Notes under the pieces: model-generated
Database searches by the model: none
What the model saw: only the letters and a program-made list of their open reading frames with translations
What the model was told of the DNA's origin: nothing
NCBI RefSeq assembly: GCF_004365965.1
Contig: NZ_SOEB01000003.1
Location: forward strand, 38,226 to 102,225
Origin: Rhodovulum visakhapatnamense
GTDB taxonomy: Bacteria > Pseudomonadota > Alphaproteobacteria > Rhodobacterales > Rhodobacteraceae
Length of the DNA stretch: 64,000 nt
Direction of reading: 5' to 3'
Position numbers and translations under genes: made by a program
Part shown: positions 17,246 to 26,450 of the stretch, piece after piece
How positions within the stretch are numbered: position 1 is the first letter of the stretch
How the letters are laid out: the number at the start of each line of letters is the position of its first letter

Positions 17246-17971
17246 ATGATCGACATTACCGAAGAAACCGCCGAAGGCCTTCTCGAAATCCGGGCGACCG
17301 GGCGCGTCACCGAACAGGATTACGAAACCGTCCTGATCCCCGCCGTCACAAGGGCACGCGACTGGGGGGTGCCGGTGCGGCTCCTCTACCAGATCGGCCC
17401 CGATTTCGACGGCTATTCCCCCGGCGCGCTGCTGGCCGATGCCCGGCTGGGCCTGAAGCACTGGCGCGGCTTCGAGAAGATCGCCGTCGTCACCGACAAT
17501 GACAAGATCGAGGCCGGGGTGCGGATGTTCGGCTTTACCCTGCCCTGCCCGGTCCGCACCTTCGATCTCGACAAGCGCGACGAGGCGCGGCTCTGGCTGC
17601 GCGAATCCCTCGGGGCGCTGCATGTCGAGGAAATCGGCGAGGACGCGCTCGAGGTGCAGCTGATCGGCCGGCTCGACAGTGCCTCCTACAAGGCCCGCAC
17701 CCCCGATCTCGACGCCTATGGCGCGGCCCATGACCGTTATCGCCTGATGGTGGACCTGCGCCGCTTCGAGGGCTGGCAGGGTCCGGCGGCGGTGGGCGAG
17801 CATCTGGGCCTGATCCGCCATCACCGCCGCCAGCCCTACCGGATCGCGGTGGTCGGCGACAAGTCCTGGATGAAGCTTGCGGAAACCGTCCTGCCGATGG
17901 TGCTGGACGCCAAGACCAAGTATTTCGACGAGGACGACTATCCCGCCGCCCGGGCCTGGCTGCTGGCCTGA
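17246..17971 (+). CDS. tandem SpoIIAA-like (STAS/CRAL-TRIO) protein
   Basis: The 241-aa protein consists of two copies of the roughly 120-aa SpoIIAA-like fold. The first starts at residue 1 (MIDITEETAEGLLEIRATGR) and the second near 124 (EDALEVQLIGRLDSASYKA); both end with a variant of a KYF/RTFD-x-D-(E/K)RxExAxxWL pattern (VRTFDLDKRDEARLWL, TKYFDEDDYPAARAWL). There is no signal or membrane segment. Such proteins are linked to membrane lipid or stress functions, but the activity is unknown. The ribosome site is weak (GAGGA, ten bases upstream). Confidence 0.8.
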   Translation: MIDITEETAEGLLEIRATGRVTEQDYETVLIPAVTRARDWGVPVRLLYQIGPDFDGYSPGALLADARLGLKHWRGFEKIAVVTDNDKIEAGVRMFGFTLPCPVRTFDLDKRDEARLWLRESLGALHVEEIGEDALEVQLIGRLDSASYKARTPDLDAYGAAHDRYRLMVDLRRFEGWQGPAAVGEHLGLIRHHRRQPYRIAVVGDKSWMKLAETVLPMVLDAKTKYFDEDDYPAARAWLLA

Positions 17972-18156
17972 CCGGCCCATCCCCGCGCCCCCCGGCCCGG
18001 TGCCGGAGCGGTGCCGGAGGGCGCTTCGGCGCCCTTGCCGGTCCCGGCGCCGCCCCCCTCTTTGGCCAATCGCCGCACCGCCTGCGCACGGGACTCGACC
18101 TGACGGGCGCGTTCACGCATTATCGGAAAGGTGGTAAGAGGGACACGGCATCACCC

Positions 18157-20496
18157 ATGTACGATGCATTCTTCGGGCTGGCGCACCGACCGTTCGGCGT
18201 CGCGCCATGCGAGGGGTCCGTGCATTGGACCGACCCGCACTGGCATGATTTCGAACGCCTCCGGCTGGCGCTGATCGACGGCGCGCCTCTGGCGCTGGTG
18301 CTGGGCGATACCGGCACCGGCAAGACCACCTTCTTGCGCGCGCTTCTGCGCGACGAGACGCTGGCCGACATCTTCCGCCCGGCCTTCCAGACCAACCCCA
18401 CCGGCGACGGTCCTGCGCTCCTGCGCTGGATCCTCTCGGCCTTCGGCGCCGAGGCGGGCGCGGCCGATCTCGATACGCTGCTGGCCCGGGTCGAAACCGT
18501 GCTGGCCGATATCCGCGCCGCGGGCAGGCTGCCGCTGCTGGCCATCGACGAGGCGCAGGGCCTTTCGGATTGCGGGCTCGAGATGCTCGACCGGGTGGCG
18601 CATCCCGACCGGGGCGACGGCGCGGCCTTTCAGGTGGTGCTGGCCGGGCTGCCCGATCTCGAACCGCACCTGTCCCAGGCCCGCCCGTCCTTCCTGAGCC
18701 TCGCCGAGGACAGCGTGGTCCGGCTGAAACCGATGACCGCGGCCGAGACCGCCGATTATATCCGCACCCGGATTGCGGCGGCCGGAGGTTCCGCCGGGAC
18801 GCTGCTGGATGCCGATGCCATGGCGCTGATCCATGGTCAGGCCCAGGGCGTCCCGCGCCTGGTCAACGTGCTGTGCGACCGCTGCCTGAATGCAGCCTTC
18901 GCCGCGCGCCAGCCCCGGCCCGATGCGGCGCTGGTGCGCAGCGTTCTGGCAGACTGGACCGACCCGTCCGGCGCCGACAGCTGCGTCTTCGAGACGCCCG
19001 ATGCGGGCGGGCCGCAGGCGATGCCCCGTCCCGCGCCCCATGCCGCGCCCCATGCCGCCCGCCCGGCCGGCCCCGCGCCGATGCCGCCCGGGGCGTCCCC
19101 TGACGCGGCTCCCGCGGATCGGTCCGGCCCCGCGCCCGAAGCCGATCCCATGGCCGGGACGACCGCGGCACACCCGCCAAGCCTGCCCGACACGATCCAG
19201 TTTCATCTCCCGTCCGACCCCGCACCGTCCCCGGCGGCACCGGCGGCACCGACGGCACCGGCGACACCGGCCGCGCCGATGACGGACCGGATCTCGGCGA
19301 AGCCGTCCCCCGCCCCCCTCGCCCCCCTCGCCGCGCCGCCCGCCGCGGCCCCGGCCGTACCTGCCAGCAGGCGCAGCCGGGGGGGGCGTGCCATCGCCGC
19401 CCTTGCCGGGGCCGGGATCGGCCTTGCTGCAAGCCTGGGCGCGCTGGCGCTTCTGACCGGTCCGGGGCGCGATCCCGCCGCGGAGCCCGGCACCCACGAA
19501 CCGCGACTGGCCGCCTCGGGTCAAGCGGCGGGCATCGGACCCGACGCCGCCCTTGCGCCTTTGTCCGACCGGCTGGCCGAGGCCCGCGCCGCCGCCGGAG
19601 CCGCCGATGCCGAGGCCCGCGCAGCCGCGCGGCGGCTCGACGATACCCAAGCCCGGCTCGTGGCCGCCGAGAGCCGCCTTGCCGCGACCCGGACCGAGCT
19701 TGACGCCATCGAAACGCGGCTTCGCGCCGCCAGTGCCGAGGCCGGCACGGCCGAAATCCGCCGCGATACCGCCCGGTCCGAGGCCGCGCGCGCCGAAGCC
19801 GGTCTGGCCGGGCTGCGCGACCGGATCGCCGAGGCCGAGCTGCGGCTTGCCGCGCTGACCCGGCGGATCGACGAAACCGGGGCCGAGCCGCTGATCGGCC
19901 TGTCGGCCACCGCCGCCACGCGTCCGGCCCCGAAGCCCCCGGCCGCGGCGCTGGCCGCCGCAGCCGTGCCGCCCGTCACGCTGCATGCGGCCCCGTCCGA
20001 TCCGCGCGCCGCACAGCGCCTCTATCGGCAGGCTCTGGCCAGCACCGACCTGCTCGACATCGCCATCGCCTATTCCCGCGCCGCGGTGAACGGTCAGGCC
20101 CGGGCGGCCTATTATCTGGGCCAGATCTACGAGGTCGGCGACGGCGTGGGCCGCGACCTCGACACCGCGCGGCAATGGTACATGACGGCCTCGGTCGAGG
20201 TCGACGCCGCACGGGCGAGGCTGTCGGACCTGCCCGAGCGCCCGGCCGAACCCGAGCGCGCCCAGGCCTGGCCGCTGGCCTCGGCCCTGTCCGACGGCGT
20301 GGCCGAACTGGTCTGGCAGGGAAGCGGACCCTTCGTGGTCGAACTGGCGCCCGAGCCGGGGCCGCCCTCGGCGGTCTTCGCAACGCCGCTGACCGCCGCC
20401 CGGATCGCCCTGCCCTCCCGGCCCGCGCTGGCCTGGTGGCGGGTGCGGGCGGGCACCGGCGCCCCGACCGAGTGGCAGCCGCTGACCCCGGAATAG
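18157..20496 (+). CDS. ExeA/GspA-type AAA ATPase fused to coiled coil and Sel1 repeats
   Basis: A 779-aa membrane-anchored protein. Residues 1-265 are an ExeA-like ATPase with FFGLAHRPFG at the N-terminus, Walker A GDTGTGKT near 50-57 and Walker B LLAIDEAQ. A Pro/Ala-rich linker leads to one membrane helix (near 413-432, AIAALAGAGIGLAASLGALA). The periplasmic part is an Ala-rich coiled coil (about 460-580) and a Sel1/TPR-like repeat (RAAYYLGQIYEVGDGVGRDL). ExeA ATPases help place secretin pores across peptidoglycan; here the peptidoglycan-binding domain is replaced by coiled coil and Sel1. No type II secretion genes are nearby, so the client is unknown. Confidence 0.8.
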   Translation: MYDAFFGLAHRPFGVAPCEGSVHWTDPHWHDFERLRLALIDGAPLALVLGDTGTGKTTFLRALLRDETLADIFRPAFQTNPTGDGPALLRWILSAFGAEAGAADLDTLLARVETVLADIRAAGRLPLLAIDEAQGLSDCGLEMLDRVAHPDRGDGAAFQVVLAGLPDLEPHLSQARPSFLSLAEDSVVRLKPMTAAETADYIRTRIAAAGGSAGTLLDADAMALIHGQAQGVPRLVNVLCDRCLNAAFAARQPRPDAALVRSVLADWTDPSGADSCVFETPDAGGPQAMPRPAPHAAPHAARPAGPAPMPPGASPDAAPADRSGPAPEADPMAGTTAAHPPSLPDTIQFHLPSDPAPSPAAPAAPTAPATPAAPMTDRISAKPSPAPLAPLAAPPAAAPAVPASRRSRGGRAIAALAGAGIGLAASLGALALLTGPGRDPAAEPGTHEPRLAASGQAAGIGPDAALAPLSDRLAEARAAAGAADAEARAAARRLDDTQARLVAAESRLAATRTELDAIETRLRAASAEAGTAEIRRDTARSEAARAEAGLAGLRDRIAEAELRLAALTRRIDETGAEPLIGLSATAATRPAPKPPAAALAAAAVPPVTLHAAPSDPRAAQRLYRQALASTDLLDIAIAYSRAAVNGQARAAYYLGQIYEVGDGVGRDLDTARQWYMTASVEVDAARARLSDLPERPAEPERAQAWPLASALSDGVAELVWQGSGPFVVELAPEPGPPSAVFATPLTAARIALPSRPALAWWRVRAGTGAPTEWQPLTPE

Positions 20497-20532
20497 CCCT
20501 TTCCCGGATGCAGGGGCCGCGAAGACAGGGCC

Positions 20533-21612
20533 TCAGCAGCCCCCGATGGCGTCGCAGATCCGGCGGCGGTAGGTCGCGTTCGCGGCACTCATCGCCGGTT
20601 CGGCCGCAGGGGCCGTGTTGCGCGTGCAGGGCAGCGTGAATTCCGGATCGAGCCCCATGTTCACGCAGGCCCCGACCTCCCAGCCGGGCGGAATGTCGGT
20701 CAGGTCGACCTGCGTCCATTTCGGATGGCCGGTCTCTTTCAGCTCGGCGAACTGCGCCAGCACCAGATGCGAGATGCTGCGCACCGCGTCGCAGCTGGCG
20801 CGGTGATAGCCGTTCTTGCCGATCTGGTATTCATAGGTCATCAGCACCGCCTTGACCGCCACCGCCTCGACCGGATCGCTCTGGAAAGGATAGGTGTCGG
20901 CGGCGATCGTGGCGGGCGTATAGACCGCCTGCAGCACCGGATCGGTCAGCGCCAGCAGATGGAACCGCTCGGCGGAAATCCCGGGATCCTGGAACAGCCT
21001 GGTGGGCGCGCCCGCCACATAGAAGAAGGCGTCGATCTCGCCCGCCAGCAGCTGCCGCAGCGACTCGTCGGGGCCGATGGTCACGCGCTCGGCCGCGACC
21101 TCGGTCAGGTCGAGCACCAGCGTCGCCGTCACATAGGTGCCGCTGTCCTCGACCCCCACCGCGACCCGCTTGCCCGCCAGATCGGCGAGGTTGCCGATAT
21201 CGGACCGGGCCAGCAGGTGAACCTCTTCATTGTAAAGCGGAAAGGCGATCCGCACCCCGGCGATGGTCTGGGCGATCTCGGGATCGTTCGAGGCATAGGT
21301 GCGCAGATATTCCAGCACGTCGCTCTGGACGATGCCGAACTGGGTAAAGCTGCGCTGCCGCACGCCGACGAAGTTTTCCAGCGACCCCGCGCTTTCGCGC
21401 ACGTTCAGAACGATGCCGCACTCCCCGGCGATGCGGGCGATGTCGCGGCCGAACTGGATATAGGTGCCGGTCGGTCCGCCGGTCAGGATGTTTTTCTCGA
21501 ACTGCTGGGCAAAGGCGGGCCCGGCGGCAACAAGGCCCGCCAGCGCAAGCCCTGCCAGACCCCCGTCGCGCAGGGCGAAAATGGCGCGCCGGGACCGATG
21601 GAAAAGGGACAT
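20533..21612 (-). CDS. TAXI-family TRAP solute-binding protein
   Basis: Exported binding protein of 359 aa with a signal peptide (residues about 1-36, ending GPAFA) and TAXI signatures: ILTGGPTGTYIQFGRDIA, VGVEDSGTYVTATLVL and AGEIDAFFYVAGAP. TAXI proteins feed substrates to TRAP transporters, but no TRAP membrane subunit is encoded here, so it is an orphan or works as a sensor. It ends with YRRRICDAIGGC. The ATG at 21612 has AGGAG nine bases upstream; a TTG two codons earlier is possible. It follows the coiled-coil gene with a 31-base gap. Confidence 0.82.
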   Translation of the reverse strand: MSLFHRSRRAIFALRDGGLAGLALAGLVAAGPAFAQQFEKNILTGGPTGTYIQFGRDIARIAGECGIVLNVRESAGSLENFVGVRQRSFTQFGIVQSDVLEYLRTYASNDPEIAQTIAGVRIAFPLYNEEVHLLARSDIGNLADLAGKRVAVGVEDSGTYVTATLVLDLTEVAAERVTIGPDESLRQLLAGEIDAFFYVAGAPTRLFQDPGISAERFHLLALTDPVLQAVYTPATIAADTYPFQSDPVEAVAVKAVLMTYEYQIGKNGYHRASCDAVRSISHLVLAQFAELKETGHPKWTQVDLTDIPPGWEVGACVNMGLDPEFTLPCTRNTAPAAEPAMSAANATYRRRICDAIGGC

Positions 21613-21643
21613 TCTCAAACACTCCTCTGCGCAGGGGCAGGCG

Positions 21644-23455
21644 TTAACACCGGCCGAGACCGCGGATCAGCGAAACGAGCGTCTGGCGGTTGATCCCGCC
21701 GAACACGGTGCGAAGCGCGTCGGGCGCGCACATTCCCTCGCCAAGCAGGCGTTCCAGCTCGGCGCGTTCGGCCGGACTGGCCTCTTGCAGGCCGGTGGCC
21801 GCGGCCACCGCGCGGGCGACGGCATCGCCCGAGGGCGCAGGCCCCGCGCGATAGGCGGGCCGCGCCCCAGGGGCGGGCGACGACGGAGCCATCACGGCCG
21901 CCGCGGCCGGGGTCTCGGGACCGGAGGTGCCGGTCCCTGTTTGGGACGCGTCCGGAAGCAGGCGGCGCGCGGCCTCGATGTCGGAGGCAAGCCGGGTCGC
22001 GCGGGCCTCAAGTCCGGCGACCCGGGCTTCGGCGGCCTGCTCGCGTTCCTCGGCCATCGCGCGCGCCTCTTCGACGAGGGTGGCCGCCCGGGCACGGCCA
22101 TCGGCCATCGCGGTATCGGCCTCGGCCCGGGCCTGATCGCGCATCCGCGTGGCGGCCTCGGTGTCCTGCCGCAACCGGTCGAGCGTCGCGCGCGCTTTGG
22201 CGATCTCGGCCTGGAGCGCGTCTTTCTCTGCCCCCGCGGCGCGGACCCGGTCTGCCAGGGCGGCAGCCTCGGCTTCGGCGGTCGCGGCCGCCGCGCGCGC
22301 CGCCTCGGCCCGGTCGCGCGCCTCGGCCTCGGCCGCCATCGCCTCCTCAAGCGCGGTCTCGATCCCGGTCAGGCGGCCCGTCGCCTCCTGGGCCCCGGCC
22401 TCGGCCTGCCGGCGCGCGGCTCTTGCGGCGTCCGCCGCCGCTCCGGCCTCGCGCGCGGCGGCTTCGGCGGCGGCCAGATCCGCCCGTCGCGCCTCAAGTG
22501 CGGCCTCGGTCTCGGCGATCCGGCCTTCGGCCGCGGCGAGTGCGGACCGAGCCGCCTCGGTCCGGTCCTCGATGTCTTTCAGCGCGGCCGTGGCGGCCCC
22601 GGTCCCGGCCCGGGCGTCGTCGGCCTCCCGGATCGCGGCCTCGGCCTCGGCCAGCCGGGGCGCCATGTCCTCGATCTTCTGGCGGGTGGCCGCCAGCAGC
22701 GCCTCGGCGGCCGCCTGTTCGGCCTCGGCGCGCTCGGCCGCCGCCTGAGCCTCGTCGCGGCGGGCGCTGGCGCTTCGATTGTCCTCGGCCAGCGCCGCTT
22801 CGGCCTCGGCCCCGGACGCCGCCTCTGCCTCTGCCTCGGCCCGGGCGGCCCTGGCCGCCTCGGCAAGTTCGGCCGCCTCGCGCCGCGCCGTCTCGGCCTC
22901 GGTGCTCAGACGGTCCAGTTCGGCCCGGGTCGCGGCCGCCCTGCGGTCCGCCGCCTCGGCGGCCTCGGTTGCCGTTGCCACCCTGGTCTGAAGCTCTTGC
23001 AGACCTGCCGCCGCATCGGCCTGCGCCGTCCTCAGCTCTTCTGTCCCGGCGTTCAGACGGTCGCGCTCGGTCGCAAGCTCTGCCAGCACCGCCCGCGCGG
23101 CCTCGATCTCTGCGGTCAGATCGGACAGTTCGGCTTTCGCGGCCCCGGTCGCCGCGAGGCGGTCCTCAGCCTCTGCCTGACGGCCGGTCAGGTCCTCAAG
23201 CCGCGCCTCGGCCTCCGCCAACTCGTTCAGCGCCGTCCGAAGCCGGTCCTGGGTCCGCGTCAGCACCGCCTCGGCCTGGGCGCTTTCTTCGGAAAGCGCT
23301 GCGATGATGCGCCGGTAAGAGGCTGCCTGCTGCGACAGATCCTGAACATCCTCAGCGGTCAGATCAAGGCCGGTCGGCGCCGCCTGCTGGCAGATCCCCC
23401 CCGTGGCCGACACCGACAGCAAAGCCGCCGTCGCGGCCAGCCAAGCAAAGCGCAT
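21644..23455 (-). CDS. exported Ala/Glu-rich coiled-coil protein
   Basis: The 603-aa protein has a signal peptide (residues 1-23) and a near-continuous coiled coil from about residue 40 to 480, made almost only of Ala, Glu, Arg, Asp and Leu. A Pro-rich linker (SGPETPAAAAVMAPSSPAPG) leads to a small C-terminal domain (about 530-603; LLGEGMCAPDALRTVFGG and LVSLIRGLGRC). It probably forms a long periplasmic rod. It is first in a pair with the TAXI protein and diverges from a GGDEF-EAL gene. I recognise no family; the C-terminal domain is the part to search with. Confidence 0.75.
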   Translation of the reverse strand: MRFAWLAATAALLSVSATGGICQQAAPTGLDLTAEDVQDLSQQAASYRRIIAALSEESAQAEAVLTRTQDRLRTALNELAEAEARLEDLTGRQAEAEDRLAATGAAKAELSDLTAEIEAARAVLAELATERDRLNAGTEELRTAQADAAAGLQELQTRVATATEAAEAADRRAAATRAELDRLSTEAETARREAAELAEAARAARAEAEAEAASGAEAEAALAEDNRSASARRDEAQAAAERAEAEQAAAEALLAATRQKIEDMAPRLAEAEAAIREADDARAGTGAATAALKDIEDRTEAARSALAAAEGRIAETEAALEARRADLAAAEAAAREAGAAADAARAARRQAEAGAQEATGRLTGIETALEEAMAAEAEARDRAEAARAAAATAEAEAAALADRVRAAGAEKDALQAEIAKARATLDRLRQDTEAATRMRDQARAEADTAMADGRARAATLVEEARAMAEEREQAAEARVAGLEARATRLASDIEAARRLLPDASQTGTGTSGPETPAAAAVMAPSSPAPGARPAYRAGPAPSGDAVARAVAAATGLQEASPAERAELERLLGEGMCAPDALRTVFGGINRQTLVSLIRGLGRC

Positions 23456-23603
23456 CCGTCCCTCGCCTCGTCAAAGCGGTCCCCCCGGACCGGATGACGC
23501 AAGTGTGACCTGCCCTTTCCGTCAAGGCAAGGGGGCGCGCCGGTCCGTTCCGCGGCAACCGCGCCGCTTGCCCCGGAACTGGAACGGGATCAGTCGAATT
23601 TTC

Positions 23604-26372
23604 ATGGATTTCCGGGGGGACGTTAAGCTTGTGCAAAACCCGCTGCCGCAGGATCGCCCGCGGAACAAAAGACGAACCGCAAATGCTGTGCCCCTGCTCT
23701 TTCCGCGCCCCCGCGCCCGATCCGCGCCCCGCCGACGCGTCGGTACCGTGACCGGCTCGCTCTCTGCCGTGCTGGCCGGGGTCAATGTCGGCCGCCGGTT
23801 CGTGCTGCTGACCGCTGCGGGTTACCTCACCGCGCTGGCCGCGATCGCGGCGGCGCTGTGGCTTGTTGCCGTCCCGGCGCTCCACAAGCTGCACCTGGCC
23901 GCGCTCGAAACCCAGGCCCAGACCCGGGCAGGATCGGTGCAGGACACGCTGAGCCTGGTGCTGGCCGATGCCCTGTCGCTGGCCCACGCGCCGCAAACGG
24001 GCGCCTATCTCAGCTCTGACGCGGCGGCCCGGACCACCCGGATGCGCCGCGCGCTCGAGCGGCTGAGCGACGGGGTCACCGCTCAGGTTCTGCTTTTCGA
24101 CCGCAACGGGACGGTCCGGCTTCGAACCCCGGGGGTGATGGTGCGTCCGGTCTTCGGCCTGGCCGAAACGCGGCAAGGGCTCAGCCAGCTTTCCGTCGGC
24201 CGCATCGGCGGCGAACCCCTGATCTCGTATCGCCCCGGCCACGGCGGCAACAGCGCTGACTCGGCCTTCCTGATGTCGATCCCGGTCTTCGCGGGCGGCC
24301 AGCCGCGCGGCATGCTGGTGATCGAAAAGCACCTCGATCTCAGCCGCGTGCTGACCGGCGACGCGGTCTCCGCCAAGACCCGGCTGGCCACCGCCTTTCA
24401 GGTCGCGATGTATGCCGACTGGACCGGCCATCGCGACGACCTGATCGCCGCCCCGGTCGCGGGCACCGACTTCTTCGTCGTGATCGAGCGCAATACCCGG
24501 CTGACCGGGCGGCTCGCCCGCGAGATGGGGCGCGAGGTCGTGCTGTTCACCGGGCTGGCTCTTCTGGTGCCGTTCGTGGCGATGGGATTTGCCGGCCGCC
24601 GCTTCATCGTCGCCCCGCACCGCGCGCTGGAACAAAGCCGCCGCGATCTGGCCGCCAGCCGGGACGAACTGACCGAACTCGCGCAGATCGCCCGCATGTC
24701 GAGCGACTCGATCGTGGTCTCCGACGCCCAGCGGCGCATCGTCTGGACCAATCCCGCCTTCCTGGCGCTGACCGGCTACACCGCCCGGGAGGTGCTGGGC
24801 CGCGATGCCGATACCCTGCTGCAGGGCCCCGGCACCGACCCGGCGGCCGGCCGGCGCCTGCGCGAGGCCATCGCGCGCAAGGAACCTGTCCGCGCCGAGA
24901 TCCTGAACTACCGCCGCGACGGCACACCGTTCTGGGCCCATCTCAGCATCACGCCGATTTTCGACGCCGATGGCCGGGTCATCCGCTTTGCCGCGATCTC
25001 GACCGACATCACCCGGCGCAAGACCTATGAGGGCGAGCTTGAGCGCGCCCGGCACGAGCTTGAACACCAGGCGCTGCATGACAGCCTTACCGGCCTGCCG
25101 AACCGCCGCGCCCTCGAGCGCCTGTTCGCCGGGATCGACCCCGAAGGCGACCCGCGCAGCGTGGTCCGCATCGACCTCGATCATTTCAAGAACGTCAACG
25201 ACACCCATGGCCACGCGGCCGGCGATCATGTCCTGATCCGGGTCGCCGAGATCCTGCGCGAGGGCACGGATCCGGGCGATGTCCCGGCCCGGATCGGCGG
25301 CGACGAATTCGTGATCGTGCTGGGACCGGGCCGCGATACCGACGACGCGATACGCCTGGCGGACCGTCTGCGCAACGAAATCGGCCGCGATATCCCGTAC
25401 CAGAACAAGACCTGCCGCATCGGTGCCAGTTTCGGCATTTGCGGCACGGGCGACGGGCTGGTCGACATCGGCGCGCTTCTGGTCAGCGCCGACGCCGCGC
25501 TTTACGCCTCGAAGGATGGCGGGCGCAGCGCGATCACGCTTTACACGCCCGATCTGCATCGCGACGTCCAGGAAAAGCGAAGGCTCGCCGTCGAGATCGA
25601 GCGGGCCGTCCTGAACGAAGAATTCCTGCCCTATTTCCAGCCCCAGTTCGACGCCGTCTCCGGCGCGCTTGTCGGGGTCGAGACGCTTGCAAGATGGCAC
25701 CATCCGGTGCGCGGCATCCTGCCGCCCGCCGCCTTTCTGGGCCTGGCCGCGCAGATGTCGATGATGCCCGAAATCGACCGCATCATCTATCGCAAGGGCT
25801 TGCAGGAGGTCGCCGCCATGAACCGCGCGGGCTTCGACATTCCCAAGGTCTCGTTCAACGCGGGCGTCGCGCAGCTGCGCGAAACCGACCTGCCGGGCAT
25901 CGCGGCGGCCATCGACATCGGCCCGACCCGGATCGCCATCGAGATCCTCGAAAGCGTGCTGGTCGAGGAACAGACCGACGAATTCGGGTTTCACGTCGAT
26001 CTTCTGCGCGACCACGGCTTCGGGATCGAGATCGACGATTTCGGATCGGGCCACGCATCGGTGGTGGGGCTGATGCAGCTCGCGCCCGACGTGATGAAGA
26101 TCGACCAGCGGCTGATCGTCCCCGTCACCCGGACCGAGCGCGCCCGCCAACTGGTGCGCAGCATCGTCGATATCGGCCACACATTCGGGATCGGGGTAAC
26201 CGCCGAAGGGGTCGAGACCGCCGCCCATGCCGAGATTCTGGCGGCCCTCGGCTGCCACACCCTGCAGGGCTTTCATTTCGCCCGCCCGCTCGCGCCAAAG
26301 GACCTTTGCGCCCGGCTGAGCGAGGGCGAGATGGGACGGGGCCGGGACCCCGGCGCCTCCTCCGTCGCCTGA
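23604..26372 (+). CDS. membrane sensor with PAS, GGDEF and EAL domains
   Basis: Cyclic-di-GMP enzyme of about 922 aa. Two membrane helices (near residues 65-85 and 310-330) bracket a periplasmic sensing domain; a PAS domain with PAC (IVVSDAQRRIVWTNPAF), an intact GGDEF site (RIGGDEF) and an EAL domain follow. The EAL motif reads ETL (VGVETLARW), but the other catalytic residues are present (EILES, DDFGSGH, MKIDQ and EGVE). No RxxD inhibitory site precedes GGDEF. ATG 23604 was chosen because earlier frames overlap the divergent gene; a GTG downstream (near 23631) with GGGGGA upstream is an alternative. Confidence 0.85.
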   Translation: MDFRGDVKLVQNPLPQDRPRNKRRTANAVPLLFPRPRARSAPRRRVGTVTGSLSAVLAGVNVGRRFVLLTAAGYLTALAAIAAALWLVAVPALHKLHLAALETQAQTRAGSVQDTLSLVLADALSLAHAPQTGAYLSSDAAARTTRMRRALERLSDGVTAQVLLFDRNGTVRLRTPGVMVRPVFGLAETRQGLSQLSVGRIGGEPLISYRPGHGGNSADSAFLMSIPVFAGGQPRGMLVIEKHLDLSRVLTGDAVSAKTRLATAFQVAMYADWTGHRDDLIAAPVAGTDFFVVIERNTRLTGRLAREMGREVVLFTGLALLVPFVAMGFAGRRFIVAPHRALEQSRRDLAASRDELTELAQIARMSSDSIVVSDAQRRIVWTNPAFLALTGYTAREVLGRDADTLLQGPGTDPAAGRRLREAIARKEPVRAEILNYRRDGTPFWAHLSITPIFDADGRVIRFAAISTDITRRKTYEGELERARHELEHQALHDSLTGLPNRRALERLFAGIDPEGDPRSVVRIDLDHFKNVNDTHGHAAGDHVLIRVAEILREGTDPGDVPARIGGDEFVIVLGPGRDTDDAIRLADRLRNEIGRDIPYQNKTCRIGASFGICGTGDGLVDIGALLVSADAALYASKDGGRSAITLYTPDLHRDVQEKRRLAVEIERAVLNEEFLPYFQPQFDAVSGALVGVETLARWHHPVRGILPPAAFLGLAAQMSMMPEIDRIIYRKGLQEVAAMNRAGFDIPKVSFNAGVAQLRETDLPGIAAAIDIGPTRIAIEILESVLVEEQTDEFGFHVDLLRDHGFGIEIDDFGSGHASVVGLMQLAPDVMKIDQRLIVPVTRTERARQLVRSIVDIGHTFGIGVTAEGVETAAHAEILAALGCHTLQGFHFARPLAPKDLCARLSEGEMGRGRDPGASSVA

Positions 26373-26450
26373 GCGGGACGCATACGGCCAGGTTTCCCTC
26401 GGGCTTCAAGGTTTTCGTAACCCATTCGGCGTAGGACCGGGAGTGACTTG

